A stretch of 64,000 nucleotides of DNA from Pseudomonadales bacterium (GTDB lineage Bacteria > Pseudomonadota > Gammaproteobacteria > Pseudomonadales > Azotimanducaceae): the NCBI GenBank assembly GCA_028281885.1, contig JANQJA010000008.1, positions 1-64,000 of the forward strand, given 5' to 3'. The position numbers and the translations under genes are program-made. The notes beneath the pieces are model-generated. The model was given only the letters and a program-made list of their open reading frames with translations, was not told where the DNA came from and searched no databases. Positions 7,562-16,597 of the stretch are shown here, in pieces. Numbering within the stretch: the first letter of the stretch is position 1; every line of letters starts with the position of its first letter.

Positions 7562-9295
7562 ATGACGATCCGGCAACTTTCATCGGACTACACCATCCGC
7601 GGTTTTCGCCGTCGGCTGGCTTCGCTCGATTCTGTCCCCCAGTTTGCCGTGCTCGGCATCGCCTCTGGCGTCGTGACAGGCATTGTGATCCTCGTGTTTC
7701 GCACCCTGATCGAGATGCCGCTGACGTGGTTGCTGGACGGCAGTTTCGAGGATTTTGAAAGCCTCAGTCCCGAGTTTGCGTTCGGCCTTCCCGTGGCGGG
7801 CGCCGCCGTGCTTGCACTTTTGCTGGTGATTACCCGCCAGGGACGTCGAAGACTGGGCGTGATTCATGTACTGGAGCGACTCGCCCGACACCAGGGCCAT
7901 CTGCTATGGCGTAACGCCGCGATCCAGTTCGTCGGCGGTATTATCGCGCTCGGCACCGGGCAGTCCGGCGGCCGCGAAGGGCCGGCTATTCATCTTGGCG
8001 CTGCCTGCAGCAGCCTGATGGGACAGCGGATGCAACTGCCCAACAACTCCATTCGCGTGCTCGTTGGCTGCGGCGCCGCTGCCGCCATCAGCGCCTCCTT
8101 TAACACACCGATCGCTGGCGTCATCTTCTCGATGGAAGTCATCATCATGGAATACACCATCGCCGGTTTTATTCCAGTGATGCTGGCCGCCGTCACGGCC
8201 ACGCTGATTAACCAGACTGTGTACGGCACCAATACCGCATTCTCCGTACCTGAAGTATCCATGAACAGCTTTCTCGATTTGCCCTATCTGGTCCTGATCG
8301 GAATCACGATCGGCACACTGGCAGCCCTGTTTATCCGCCTCATCCAGATCATCCATCAGTACGCACCCTCCGCCGTGTGGATTCGCATGCTGATGGCCGG
8401 CACGATCACGGGCACCATCGCGCTCGCGATTCCGGAGGTACTGGGCCAGGGGTATGACTCTGTCGACCAGGCAATGGCCGGAGATCTGACGCTCACACTG
8501 ATGCTGGCCATCTGTACATTCAAGATATTGGCCAGTGCGGCAACGGTTGCCCTTGGCATGCCGGTCGGCGTGATCGGTCCGACGCTGGTCGTCGGCGCCA
8601 TGGCGGGCGCCATCCTCGGCCAGCTCGGCGCACATGCGTTCCCCGGTGACGCATCTACGCCTGCCTTCTACGTGATGATGGGGATGGGCGCGATGATGGG
8701 CGCCGCATTGCAGGCACCCCTTGCGGCACTGATGGCGGTGATGGAACTCACCCAGAACGTGAACATCATCCTGCCGGCGATGCTCGTGATCATTGTTGCC
8801 AACATCACCGCCAGCCATGCCTTTGGCATGCGCTCCATCTTTATCATGCAAATGGAAGCGCTGGGGCTCGAGTACCGCCAGAATCCTCTTTCCATGACCC
8901 TGAACCGCGCTTCGGTCGCCAGCATCATGAATCGCAACTTTGAACGGGTAACCCGGGAAATAGACCGCGATCGTGCCCAGGATGTGCTTACCGACAACCC
9001 GACCTGGCTGCTGGTGCATGAAGATCAGCGTTCACCCGGATTCATCCTGAGGGCAGAGGATCTCCTGATCTATCTCAAGGAACACGATGATGTGCTGATC
9101 AACTTGGGGGAGATACCAGCGACCCGGATGGACGTGACGTCCGTGCTGATTCAGGCGACGCTGTCGGAAGCCCTCGACGCACTCAACAGCAAGGGTGTCG
9201 ACGCAGTCTACGTAAATCGAATTACCGCACCCATGATCGATTCAGTCATCGGCATCGTGACCCGCCGGGACATCGAATCCTACTATCAGAAGTAA
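7562..9295 (+). CDS. ClC-family chloride channel or transporter with C-terminal CBS-like region
   Basis: This 577-residue protein has about ten membrane segments typical of the ClC fold and a cytoplasmic C-terminal region (about 440-577) that looks like paired CBS domains. The selectivity-filter motif GREGP with its gating glutamate is present near residue 141. The position corresponding to the proton glutamate E203 of E. coli ClcA aligns with valine (FSMEV), and the GSGIP motif is not conserved. By analogy this favours passive chloride conduction over Cl-/H+ exchange, but no function is shown. Confidence 0.88.
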   Translation: MTIRQLSSDYTIRGFRRRLASLDSVPQFAVLGIASGVVTGIVILVFRTLIEMPLTWLLDGSFEDFESLSPEFAFGLPVAGAAVLALLLVITRQGRRRLGVIHVLERLARHQGHLLWRNAAIQFVGGIIALGTGQSGGREGPAIHLGAACSSLMGQRMQLPNNSIRVLVGCGAAAAISASFNTPIAGVIFSMEVIIMEYTIAGFIPVMLAAVTATLINQTVYGTNTAFSVPEVSMNSFLDLPYLVLIGITIGTLAALFIRLIQIIHQYAPSAVWIRMLMAGTITGTIALAIPEVLGQGYDSVDQAMAGDLTLTLMLAICTFKILASAATVALGMPVGVIGPTLVVGAMAGAILGQLGAHAFPGDASTPAFYVMMGMGAMMGAALQAPLAALMAVMELTQNVNIILPAMLVIIVANITASHAFGMRSIFIMQMEALGLEYRQNPLSMTLNRASVASIMNRNFERVTREIDRDRAQDVLTDNPTWLLVHEDQRSPGFILRAEDLLIYLKEHDDVLINLGEIPATRMDVTSVLIQATLSEALDALNSKGVDAVYVNRITAPMIDSVIGIVTRRDIESYYQK

Positions 9296-9359
9296 CGTCC
9301 TCATTTGAATAAGCCAGCGAGGGATGGTTGAATTCGCTGCTTTGATTCAGCCCAGACCC

Positions 9360-10646
9360 ATGTCCAACTCAGCAAGCCTCTTTGAACAGGCCCGTCAGTT
9401 ATTGCCAGGCGGAGTCAACTCACCCGTCCGGGCATTTGGTCGGGTCGGTGGCAATCCGGTGTTTTTCAAACGAGGCGAGGGCGCCTGGCTGGTTGACGAA
9501 GATGACCGCCGCTACATTGATTACGTGGGTTCCTGGGGACCGATGATTCTGGGACACGCCCACCCCATCGTTATCGAGCGAGTCAGCCGGGCGATCCGTG
9601 ATGGCCTCAGTTTCGGTGCGCCGACGGCCATCGAGACAGACATCGCCCGAAAAGTCCGGGAACTGATGCCGTCAATCGACATGATTCGAATGACAAGTTC
9701 AGGAACGGAAGCCACCATGAGCGCCATTCGACTTGCGCGGGGATTTACCGGTCGCGACAAGATCGTGAAGTTTGAGGGATGCTATCACGGACACAGCGAT
9801 TCGCTGCTGGTCAAGGCCGGTTCCGGCGCACTGACTTTTGGCGAACCCGATTCGCTGGGCGTACCGGCAAGTCTTGCCGCTCACACCCTGACTCTTGAGT
9901 TCAACAACGTCGACCAGGTCCGCGAGGTTTTCGCCGCAGAGGGTGAAGGCATTGCCTGCATTATCGTCGAGCCGGTCGCTGGCAACATGAGCTGTATTCC
10001 CCCGGCCCCCGGATTTCTCGAGTGTCTGCGGGAAGTCTGTGACCAGCATGGCGCGGTACTGATCTTTGACGAGGTGATGACAGGTTTTCGTGTTGCGCTC
10101 GGCGGCGCACAATCACTGTATGGTGTGACACCGGACCTGACCACCCTGGGTAAGGTGATCGGTGGCGGGATGCCGGTCGGCGCTTTTGGAGGACGCCGGG
10201 ACATCATGGCAACACTGGCGCCGCTGGGGGGCGTCTATCAGGCCGGCACCCTTTCCGGTAATCCCATTGCCATGACGGCGGGCCTCGCCACCCTGGAACT
10301 GATTGAGGCACCTGGCTTCTTTGATGCCCTCAGCGCCAGAACCCTGCAATTGATGACAGGTTTCAAGGCCGCTGCAGCCGCCAACGACATGCCATTCTCC
10401 GTCCATGCCGTCGGCGGTATGTTCGGGTTCTTTTTCAGCCCGGTCGAGACCGTCACGCGCTTCGCCGAGGTCATGAATGCTGACTCCTCGCGCTTCAACG
10501 ATTTCTTTCACGCCATGTTGACCGCCGGCATCAATCTGGCGCCTTCGCCCTTCGAATCCGGCTTTGTCTCCTCCGCCCATGGCGATGACGAAATCGAACA
10601 AACCATTCAGGCGGCCGAACACGCCATGGTGGCGATCAGCGCCTGA
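9360..10646 (+). CDS. hemL: Glutamate-1-semialdehyde 2,1-aminomutase
   Basis: HemL converts glutamate-1-semialdehyde to 5-aminolevulinate, the first committed haem and tetrapyrrole precursor of the C5 pathway. The N-terminus [20 protein letters not shown] is diagnostic. The PLP-binding lysine lies in [16 protein letters not shown], and the aspartate contacting the pyridine ring is in [10 protein letters not shown] place the start at ATG 9360, which gives 428 residues and matches the E. coli N-terminus. An upstream in-frame ATG at 9324 would add 12 residues. It is followed 23 nt later by a PfkB kinase gene. Confidence 0.97.
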   Translation: MSNSASLFEQARQLLPGGVNSPVRAFGRVGGNPVFFKRGEGAWLVDEDDRRYIDYVGSWGPMILGHAHPIVIERVSRAIRDGLSFGAPTAIETDIARKVRELMPSIDMIRMTSSGTEATMSAIRLARGFTGRDKIVKFEGCYHGHSDSLLVKAGSGALTFGEPDSLGVPASLAAHTLTLEFNNVDQVREVFAAEGEGIACIIVEPVAGNMSCIPPAPGFLECLREVCDQHGAVLIFDEVMTGFRVALGGAQSLYGVTPDLTTLGKVIGGGMPVGAFGGRRDIMATLAPLGGVYQAGTLSGNPIAMTAGLATLELIEAPGFFDALSARTLQLMTGFKAAAAANDMPFSVHAVGGMFGFFFSPVETVTRFAEVMNADSSRFNDFFHAMLTAGINLAPSPFESGFVSSAHGDDEIEQTIQAAEHAMVAISA

Positions 10647-10669
10647 GCCGCAACACATCCGGAGTAACC

Positions 10670-11665
10670 ATGAAAGCCTACGACGTCTACGGGATCGGTA
10701 ACGCTCTGGTTGACACAGAATACGAAGTCGACGACGCATTTCTCGATGCAGCCAGACTCCCCAAGGGGATGATGACGCTGATTGAGGCCGACGACCGCGA
10801 CCGGCTCATTCAGCTACTGGAACAGGAACACGAACACCAGGTCATTAAACAGGCCAGCGGTGGTTCGGCCGCCAATACCATCTGTGCCATCGCCCAGCTG
10901 GGTGGAAAGACGTTCTACAGCTGCAAGGTCGCTGCTGACGAAACCGGTGACTTCTTCATGCGCGAGCTTGGCGAGGTCGGGGTGACCACCAATCTCGATA
11001 ACGGCCGCCCTCATGGGATCACCGGCAAATGTATCTCAATGGTGACCCCGGACGCCGAGCGAACCATGACGACACACCTGGGTATTACCCAGAACCTTTC
11101 CACCAGTGAGCTGAACCCGGAAGCCCTCGCCGGTGCCCGAATGTTATATATCGAAGGCTACCTGGTCAGCTCGACCAGCGGTTTTGAGGCGGCAAAGGTA
11201 GCCCAGGAGGTCGCCCGCGAAGCGGGTACGCTGGTGTCCCTGACATTGTCGGACCCTGCCATGGTGAACCATTTCAAGGGCCATTTTGATGAACTCGCGG
11301 GCCGCGGCGTCGACCTGATCTTCTGCAACGAGGACGAGGCGCGCCTTTGGACCGGCGCCGAATCCCGCCAGGATGCCGTCGATGGGCTAAAGTCTCTATG
11401 CCCGTTCGTCGCCATGACCTGCGGTGCTGAGGGCGCCGTTGTTCATGACGGTAACAGCACCCGACTCGTCCCCGGGATTCCCGCAAAAGCAGTGGATACG
11501 ACCGGCGCAGGCGACATGTTCGCCGGTGCCTTTCTATGGGCCATTGGCCAGGGCAAAAGTTACGAGGACGCTGCCGGCTTCGCCAACCTTGCCGCATCGG
11601 TGCTGGTCTCACAGTTCGGCGCGCGGCTGCCGACAGAACTCATCAGGGCAGAATTACTCGGCTAG
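10670..11665 (+). CDS. PfkB-family kinase, adenosine-kinase-like
   Basis: This 331-residue ribokinase-fold enzyme has the PfkB N-terminal signature (SGGSAANTICAIAQLGG) and the C-terminal signature DTTGAGDMFAGAF with the catalytic aspartate. The overall pattern resembles the adenosine-kinase-like branch found in many gammaproteobacteria. Substrate could be adenosine or another nucleoside or sugar. A good GGAG site precedes the ATG. Its last codons overlap the end of the convergent polB gene by 4 nt. Confidence 0.88.
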   Translation: MKAYDVYGIGNALVDTEYEVDDAFLDAARLPKGMMTLIEADDRDRLIQLLEQEHEHQVIKQASGGSAANTICAIAQLGGKTFYSCKVAADETGDFFMRELGEVGVTTNLDNGRPHGITGKCISMVTPDAERTMTTHLGITQNLSTSELNPEALAGARMLYIEGYLVSSTSGFEAAKVAQEVAREAGTLVSLTLSDPAMVNHFKGHFDELAGRGVDLIFCNEDEARLWTGAESRQDAVDGLKSLCPFVAMTCGAEGAVVHDGNSTRLVPGIPAKAVDTTGAGDMFAGAFLWAIGQGKSYEDAAGFANLAASVLVSQFGARLPTELIRAELLG

Positions 11666-13989
11666 AACAGGTCAAGCTGACGATCGATCAGTTCCGCCAG
11701 CGAGGTCGACTTCAGCGACAAGATGGCATCGGCAATCGGCGCGAGCTGTCGTTCCACGTAGAAATCGTAGTCGATCGGCGCGTCACGATAAGCCTTCGGC
11801 TGCGGACCGCCAACGGTCATCAGGTATTCCACCCAGCTGCCGCGTCCGTGCAGCGGCTCAAGCCCCCGCTCTCGCCTGATCGCTTCGGCATGTCGCGCCG
11901 CCCGCACATGGGGCGGAACGTTACGGGTGTAATCGTCGAGATTGCGACGCAATCGGCGACGGAGCAACAGATCATCATCGCGCTCACCGTCCAGCACCTC
12001 GCGCACCGTCTCGCGCACAAACGCCTTATAGGGCTCGTCTGTGAAGATCTTTCGATACAACTGCTGCTGAAACTCCCGGGCCAGCGGGCTCCAGTCACTG
12101 CGCACCGTCTCCAACCCTTTGAACACCAGCTGATGATGCTGATCCTCGCCCAGCATACCGGCGTAGCGTTTCTTGCTGCCCTTGTCGGAGCCCCTGACAC
12201 TGGGCATCAGAAACTTTTCGAAATGAGTTTCAAACTCTACCTCAAGAAAACTCTCCACCTGGATCGAGGTGGCCAGATGATGCCGCCACCAGGCATTCAG
12301 TTCGGCAACAAGTGTTTCGGCGGAGGCTTCGACGCTACCGGAACACTGATCCATCAGCACAAACACCGAATCCGTGTCACCGTATATCACCGCAAATCCC
12401 CGCGCTTCGATCAGGTCTCGCGTACGCTGCAAAATCTCATGGCCCCGCAGCGTGATTGAACTGACCAGGCGCGGATCAAAGAAACGGCAACCCGGCGTGC
12501 CAAGCACGCCATAGAATGAGTTCATGATGATCTTGATCGCCTGGGAGAGCGGCGCATTACCCGCCTGTTTCGCCTCATCTCGACGCTGCCAGAGCGTTTC
12601 GATCAGGGCAGGCAGAATCACCTGGTGCCTGGAAAAATTCGCTCCTTTGAAGCCAGGAACGGCATCCTGCTCCTGGCTGCCGATCACCATCGCCAGGGGG
12701 TCAACATGGAACGTTCTGATAATGCTCGGATACAGGCTCTTGAAGTCGAGCACCACCACATGGTCATAGAGCCCTGGCCTTGAGTCGAGCACATAACCAC
12801 CTGGACTGCCAACACCCTCTTCCGAGACAACCACCGGCGCCACATAGCCCTCGCGGTGCAAGAACGGCAGGTAGAGAAAATCAAACGCCGCCACCGAGCC
12901 TCCCGGCCGGTCAAGCTCCAGACCCGTCATGCGACTACGCGCGATGGCAAACTGAATCAGGTCAGCATGGGCAAAGATGTCAGATACCAGAACGCAATCC
13001 TCGAGGTTGTACTCCGCCAGCGCCCGCTTGTCGCGCTGGTACATCTGCTGGATCTCTACGGCCCGCGCGTCGACATCTTCCACCAGCTTGCCGCGACCCA
13101 GCAGTTCACGGGCGACAAATTCCAGAGAGAAACTCTCGAACGACCAGGTGGCAGTCCGCAGCATCTCAATACCATCCAGTACCACCCGACCCGGCACCTG
13201 AACAAAACGGCGTTCACCGACGCTGCGCCAAGTGACCTCACGACGACCACGCCCCAACGTGAACGCAAGCTCCAGCGCCTCACACCGTTGCTGGATGAAA
13301 CGAAGATCAAACCCGACCACACTCCAGCCAATAATGACGTCCGGATCGAGCACAGCGAACCAGGACAGGAAATCCCTGATCATGTCCGCCTCGGTCGCGC
13401 ACATCACCAGGTAATCCGGTGGGTCGGGCGGAGCTTCTCCTACCATGAACACCCGTTGCTCCTCACCACATTGAGTCGCAATGGAATAGATGATGTGCTC
13501 GGTCCATGACGTTTCGATATCGATCGATGCCACCCGCAGATCCGGTTCAAAGTCAGATGGCCGCATCTGCGGATCAGTCATCTCAATGAAGTCCTCATGT
13601 TCGACCACCTCGCCGGTCACCTTCACACCACCGGTGATAAAACGCTCCATCAGGTATCGGTCGGTGGGCCGGACATCGGCTTCAAACAGGCGAACCGCCG
13701 GACTGATGCGCTGCCTGGCTCGCTGCATGTCTCTTTGAGTCGGCCAATAACAGGCCAGCACGGGCGCGCCAGCAAAGCTTTTGAGCATCACCTTCGACAG
13801 CCGCCCGCCGGGGGGCAATTGGCGCATCATCGCCGACTCATCTTTGGCGTCGATAAAACAGACCGAAGGCTGGGCTTGCTGCACAACCCTGAGCGGTTTC
13901 GATGCGGTTGCGAGCCAGAATTCCAGATCCTGTTGACCGCTGTCCGACTGGTGCCACTGCCGAGTCAGCAGAAACCCTTCAGTCTCCAT
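11662..13989 (-). CDS. polB: DNA polymerase II (family B)
   Basis: Pol II is a SOS-associated, proofreading family B polymerase used in translesion synthesis and fork restart. Visible motifs are exonuclease DIETS (about residue 154), polymerase DFKSLYPSI, the NSFYGVLGTPG helix, and YGDTDS with the catalytic aspartates. I choose ATG 13989, which gives 775 residues and an N-terminus like E. coli PolB (TEGFLLTRQW). A GTG 66 nt upstream is possible. The ATG lies inside the last codons of hmuV, so translation is probably coupled to the haem ABC genes. Confidence 0.96.
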   Translation of the reverse strand: METEGFLLTRQWHQSDSGQQDLEFWLATASKPLRVVQQAQPSVCFIDAKDESAMMRQLPPGGRLSKVMLKSFAGAPVLACYWPTQRDMQRARQRISPAVRLFEADVRPTDRYLMERFITGGVKVTGEVVEHEDFIEMTDPQMRPSDFEPDLRVASIDIETSWTEHIIYSIATQCGEEQRVFMVGEAPPDPPDYLVMCATEADMIRDFLSWFAVLDPDVIIGWSVVGFDLRFIQQRCEALELAFTLGRGRREVTWRSVGERRFVQVPGRVVLDGIEMLRTATWSFESFSLEFVARELLGRGKLVEDVDARAVEIQQMYQRDKRALAEYNLEDCVLVSDIFAHADLIQFAIARSRMTGLELDRPGGSVAAFDFLYLPFLHREGYVAPVVVSEEGVGSPGGYVLDSRPGLYDHVVVLDFKSLYPSIIRTFHVDPLAMVIGSQEQDAVPGFKGANFSRHQVILPALIETLWQRRDEAKQAGNAPLSQAIKIIMNSFYGVLGTPGCRFFDPRLVSSITLRGHEILQRTRDLIEARGFAVIYGDTDSVFVLMDQCSGSVEASAETLVAELNAWWRHHLATSIQVESFLEVEFETHFEKFLMPSVRGSDKGSKKRYAGMLGEDQHHQLVFKGLETVRSDWSPLAREFQQQLYRKIFTDEPYKAFVRETVREVLDGERDDDLLLRRRLRRNLDDYTRNVPPHVRAARHAEAIRRERGLEPLHGRGSWVEYLMTVGGPQPKAYRDAPIDYDFYVERQLAPIADAILSLKSTSLAELIDRQLDLF

Positions 13990-14764
13990 GGGACAAACCG
14001 GCAGCAAAGACCGCAGGAAATCCCGCTGCTGTCGTTGCCTGGTCAACCTCGACACGATACGCAGCGCGAAGGTTGGCAGCGGTCAGAACCTGCTGCGGTG
14101 TACCTGCGGCGATGAGCTTGCCGTCACTCACCAGCAGAATACGATCAGCGAGTCGTGCAGCGAGGTTGATGTCATGCATGACAACAAGGGATGCTGCACC
14201 TTGCCGGCAGAGTGAACGAACTGCTTCCATCCACTTCAGCTGGTGCGACAGGTCAAGCGGCGCGGTCGGCTCATCAAGCAGAAAATTGGCACTGGATGGC
14301 CGCTCCCACAACTGGCAAAGCACCCGGGCAATCTGGATTCGCTGGCGTTCACCGCCGGATAGGGTGGTGTAGATTCTGCCCGCCAGTTCTTCCAGATCCA
14401 GCTCGACCAGGACCTCGTCAACCACCTTGCGGGAGACCACGGCCGCTTCGTCAAAGGGCAACCTTGCCATCTCGATCACGTCACGACCCAGGAACGGAAA
14501 ATCGAGCGCATTATGCTGCGGGAGTACCGCCATCATGCGCGCACGAACACCGAGAGAGAGCTCGGTCAGGGGGAGCCCATTGATCGCGATCGTACCGGCA
14601 TCCGCCGCCCATTCACCGGACAACACCTTGATGAGCGAGGTCTTGCCAGAGCCGTTCGGGCCAATCACAACCACGATCTCGCCGCCGGCCACAGACACGT
14701 CAATCCCGCTCAGGATTCTTTGGCGTGCGCGAATGACCTCAAGCTGCTGTGCGGCGATGGTCAC
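13979..14764 (-). CDS. hmuV: Haem-type ABC transporter ATP-binding protein
   Basis: This 261-residue ABC ATPase has Walker A GPNGSGKTS near residue 35, the signature LSGGERQRIQIARVL, Walker B NFLLDEPTAPLD and the switch histidine MHDINLA. The segment MAVLPQHNALDFPF resembles HmuV haem importers more than BtuD or FecE. It starts with GTG overlapping the hmuU stop. No periplasmic binding protein or TonB receptor is near. Vitamin B12 or siderophore transport is a less likely alternative. Confidence 0.88.
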   Translation of the reverse strand: MTIAAQQLEVIRARQRILSGIDVSVAGGEIVVVIGPNGSGKTSLIKVLSGEWAADAGTIAINGLPLTELSLGVRARMMAVLPQHNALDFPFLGRDVIEMARLPFDEAAVVSRKVVDEVLVELDLEELAGRIYTTLSGGERQRIQIARVLCQLWERPSSANFLLDEPTAPLDLSHQLKWMEAVRSLCRQGAASLVVMHDINLAARLADRILLVSDGKLIAAGTPQQVLTAANLRAAYRVEVDQATTAAGFPAVFAAGLSHGD

Positions 14765-15756
14765 AGTCCGAGCTTCCCTTTATGTTTAAGAATCAGATAG
14801 ATAAAAAACGGGCCGCCGATCAGCGCGGTCAGGATGCCGACGGGTAATTCCGCGGGCGTCACAATGATCCGGCTGGCAGTATCCGCGATGACCAGGAGTG
14901 TCGCGCCAAGTAACGCAGATCCTGGCAACACCAGGGTATGACTGGAGCCCACCGACAGCCGCAGCAGATGCGGTACCACGAGGCCGACAAACGCAATGAT
15001 CCCGGCGACGGAGACGCCAACTCCAACAACAACCGCGGTGAGAATCACAATTCGAAGCCTAAGTGCCGGCACCGACACGCCAAGGTGACCCGCCTCCGCA
15101 TCGCCTAGCGTCAACGCATTGAGACGGTGTCGATCAAACATCATCGCCACAACTGCCAACGGGATCACCAACGCCATCCCGACTGCCTCCCAATCGGCCG
15201 CGCTGAAACTGCCGAGCGCCCAGAACGCAACAGACCGGAGCGCCACATCACTCGACAGGTAGGAAAACAGCCCAACGCCTGCGATGGCAATCGCGTTGAT
15301 CGCAATCCCCGCAAGCAACATGCTCGATAGCGTACCCGCGCGCCGGCCGATCGAGACGACAATCAACGTGGCGACGAGGCCGCCCAAAAACGCCGCACCC
15401 GAGAGCCCGATCGACGCCATCGGTGCAGCCTCCAATCCCAACGCAATGTAGGCCGAACCAAACAACGCCGCACCACTGGACACACCAATCAGCGCAGGGT
15501 CCGCCAAGGGGTTTCGAAACAACCCCTGTACACCTGCGCCGGCAACGGCAACGCCGCCGCCGACCAAAACCGCAAGTAGGATTCGCGGTAACCGTATGTC
15601 ATAGACAATAGTGGTCGCCAGATGATCAGAAGAAACCAGGTACAGCGCAGCAAGCACGTCTTCAGGCGCCAGCGTCGAAGGCCCAATGAACAGCGCACCG
15701 AGACTTGCCCCTATCAGGGCAACACCCAGGCCGAACATGGCGGATCGCGGATTCAC
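14761..15756 (-). CDS. hmuU: FecCD-family ABC transporter permease
   Basis: This 331-residue integral membrane protein has the roughly ten-helix pattern and conserved segments of the FecCD/BtuC permeases (GGGVAVAGAGVQGLFRNPLA, FVGLVVPHLLR). With HmuV it would form the inner-membrane importer. The start is GTG overlapping the sfsA stop; an ATG at 15736-15738 is an alternative. The substrate is inferred to be haem from the adjacent ATPase. Confidence 0.88.
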   Translation of the reverse strand: MNPRSAMFGLGVALIGASLGALFIGPSTLAPEDVLAALYLVSSDHLATTIVYDIRLPRILLAVLVGGGVAVAGAGVQGLFRNPLADPALIGVSSGAALFGSAYIALGLEAAPMASIGLSGAAFLGGLVATLIVVSIGRRAGTLSSMLLAGIAINAIAIAGVGLFSYLSSDVALRSVAFWALGSFSAADWEAVGMALVIPLAVVAMMFDRHRLNALTLGDAEAGHLGVSVPALRLRIVILTAVVVGVGVSVAGIIAFVGLVVPHLLRLSVGSSHTLVLPGSALLGATLLVIADTASRIIVTPAELPVGILTALIGGPFFIYLILKHKGKLGL

Positions 15757-16478
15757 GGTGCGGGCACAAACGGGAGCCGGCGAGACAACCTCAGACTGGC
15801 GGGCGACAAGCGCACCTTGTAGGCAATCACTTCCACTCCGGCAGCCATCGCACTCGCCAGCGCCTGACCGTAATCCGGATCAATATGCTCCGCCGAACTG
15901 ACCTGCTGAATCCCGGAATGCTGGACACAAAAGCACAGCACCGCGCGACTGCCCGACCGGACCACCTCAATCAGTTCCCGCAGATGTTTGGTTCCCCTCG
16001 CACTAACAGCATCAGGGAAATACCCCATGCCCTTCGACACGGGTTCTTCGAGCAGGGTCACACTCTTCACTTCCACAAAACAATCGGGTCGCGAATCGCC
16101 CGCGGCAAGCAGCAGATCGATACGGGAGTTTTCCCGGCCATAACGAACCTCCGATCTGATCGAAGTATAGCCCGAGAGTTCTGGTATCCGGCCCTCAGCA
16201 ACACCTTCCGCGACCAGGCCATTGGCTCGCAGTGTATTGATTCCGATGTAATGGCCTCGCCTGGTACGGACCAACTCCCAGGTATGAGGGTACTTGCGAG
16301 TCTTGCTGTCAGACGTCGAAAACCAGACCTGATCCCCCGGCGTCGCACAGTGCTTCATCGAACCGGTGTTCGGACAATGAATCGTCAGAACCCGACCATC
16401 AGCCAGACGGACATCCGCCAGAAATCGCTTATATCGTTTGATGAGGCATCCGCGATCAAGCGGAGAAGAAAACTTCAC
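15753..16478 (-). CDS. sfsA: SfsA family protein (DNA/RNA nuclease-like)
   Basis: This 241-residue protein matches SfsA throughout: N-terminal OB-like domain with YKRFLADV and HCPNTGSM, then a nuclease-like domain with SRIDLLL and CFVEVKSVTLLE (PD-(D/E)XK-type residues D and E-x-K). SfsA was first described as a stimulator of maltose genes and binds nucleic acid; its physiological role is unclear. The start is GTG. It heads a chain of overlapping genes with hmuU, hmuV and polB. Confidence 0.92.
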   Translation of the reverse strand: MKFSSPLDRGCLIKRYKRFLADVRLADGRVLTIHCPNTGSMKHCATPGDQVWFSTSDSKTRKYPHTWELVRTRRGHYIGINTLRANGLVAEGVAEGRIPELSGYTSIRSEVRYGRENSRIDLLLAAGDSRPDCFVEVKSVTLLEEPVSKGMGYFPDAVSARGTKHLRELIEVVRSGSRAVLCFCVQHSGIQQVSSAEHIDPDYGQALASAMAAGVEVIAYKVRLSPASLRLSRRLPFVPAP

Positions 16479-16597
16479 GTAACCACCATCCCGTTACTGG
16501 GCCTTTTTTCGCGACATAAATCTCACTTGGCGAACCCAAATCGATCTGGTAACGTTCGCTCCCTTAAATCGATCACCCCATCTTCCGGGCAAGCGAA

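Noticed and set aside
7904..9019. A 371-codon open frame antisense to the ClC gene
   Set aside because: It is histidine/aspartate/glycine-rich with no recognisable domain and mirrors high-GC codon bias of the ClC gene on the other strand.
11536..12459. A 307-codon forward frame opposite polB
   Set aside because: No domain, and the polB motifs on the other strand are unambiguous.
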